DNA of 64,000 nt from Rhyacophila brunnea (lineage: Eukaryota; Arthropoda; Insecta; Trichoptera; Rhyacophilidae), in the NCBI GenBank assembly GCA_022495005.1, contig JAGYXB010001324.1, positions 2,418,001 to 2,482,000 on the forward strand. Reading direction: 5' to 3'. A model generated the notes under the pieces. It was not told the origin of the DNA. It saw only the letters and a program-made list of their open reading frames with translations, and did no database searches. Positions 63,877 to 64,000 of this stretch are shown piece after piece; within the stretch, counting starts at the first letter, position 1, and each line of letters opens with the position of its first letter. The translations under genes and the position numbers were made by a program.

Positions 63877-64000
63877 ACAATTCTTCAGAAATTTAAAATC
63901 TCTACAGGACCTGAGTATAAATAATAACAATTTAAAATATATTTATTCTTTCTACAATGTCTCGTGTACACATAATATAAGGCGTATCGACTTTTCTCAT
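63877..64000 (+). pseudogene. Toll-like receptor exon 3, partial at window end
   Basis: After splicing, the frame reads GQFFRNLKSLQDLSINNNNL and then KYIYSFYNVSCTHNIRRIDF, another leucine-rich repeat and part of the next. It has no stop up to the window end. The transmembrane helix and the cytoplasmic TIR domain needed to call a complete Toll would lie beyond 64000. It is labelled pseudogene only because of the stop in exon 2. Confidence 0.8.

Noticed and set aside
1..64000. CRISPR arrays, bacterial operons, riboswitches
   Set aside because: Composition, introns, SINEs and LINEs all indicate a eukaryotic nuclear genome; no regularly spaced short repeats were seen.

Overview
The window is AT-rich, intron-bearing eukaryotic DNA packed with mobile elements. 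It most resembles an insect genome. The supporting signs are a Toll-type leucine-rich-repeat receptor gene, RTE-type LINE tails ending in TGATGATGAT, tRNA-derived SINEs, and hAT, PIF/Harbinger and pogo elements. The recurring words TAGGTACC and AATATTATT remind me of aphid genomes; that is an inference, not a demonstration. There are no bacterial operons, CRISPR arrays, rRNA genes or intact tRNA genes. Most open frames of 60-120 codons are chance or transposon-derived.

The one host gene I can support is at the right edge on the + strand. It is a Toll-like receptor fragment with three exons (about 59198-59354, 63002-63788 and 63877 to beyond the window end). A 3.65-kb intron separates exons 1 and 2, and an 88-bp intron separates exons 2 and 3. 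Exon 2 carries an in-frame TAG at 63178-63180, and exon 1 has a signal-peptide-like stretch with no in-frame ATG before it. The copy here is therefore probably a pseudogene or a null allele.

Layout of the rest. 0-15.9 kb: mostly unassigned AT-rich DNA. It holds a hAT element with a perfect 8-bp target duplication (3183-4049), two copies of repeat family A, and several SINEs. 15.99-23.89 kb: a tandem duplication, copy A 15991-21100 and copy B 21101-23893. Copy A alone carries a 2.2-kb terminal-inverted-repeat (TIR) element, 17936-20139. Its 4-bp TTGT target duplication is confirmed by the empty site in copy B, and an RTE LINE has landed inside it. 24.8-31.3 kb: a Harbinger remnant, hAT-like termini, a 0.84-kb TA-flanked MITE and a family-E element both nested in a LINE, and a hAT element. 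32-44 kb: sparse repeats, a second copy of the same LINE that serves as an empty site, a 90-bp hAT MITE, and several LINE 3' tails. 44.7-48.3 kb: families A and F, with an 872-bp TTA-flanked MITE inside F. 49-59 kb: LINE tails, a pogo-type transposase fragment, a 2.84-kb TA-flanked TIR element with a pogo-like MITE inside it, a SINE and an RTE tail.

The most unusual signals are two non-autonomous DNA-transposon families whose target duplications (4 bp and 6 bp) do not match the common insect superfamilies. Within this window they can be resolved against paralogous empty sites or across several copies. All family and superfamily names are from pattern recognition; no database search was possible.
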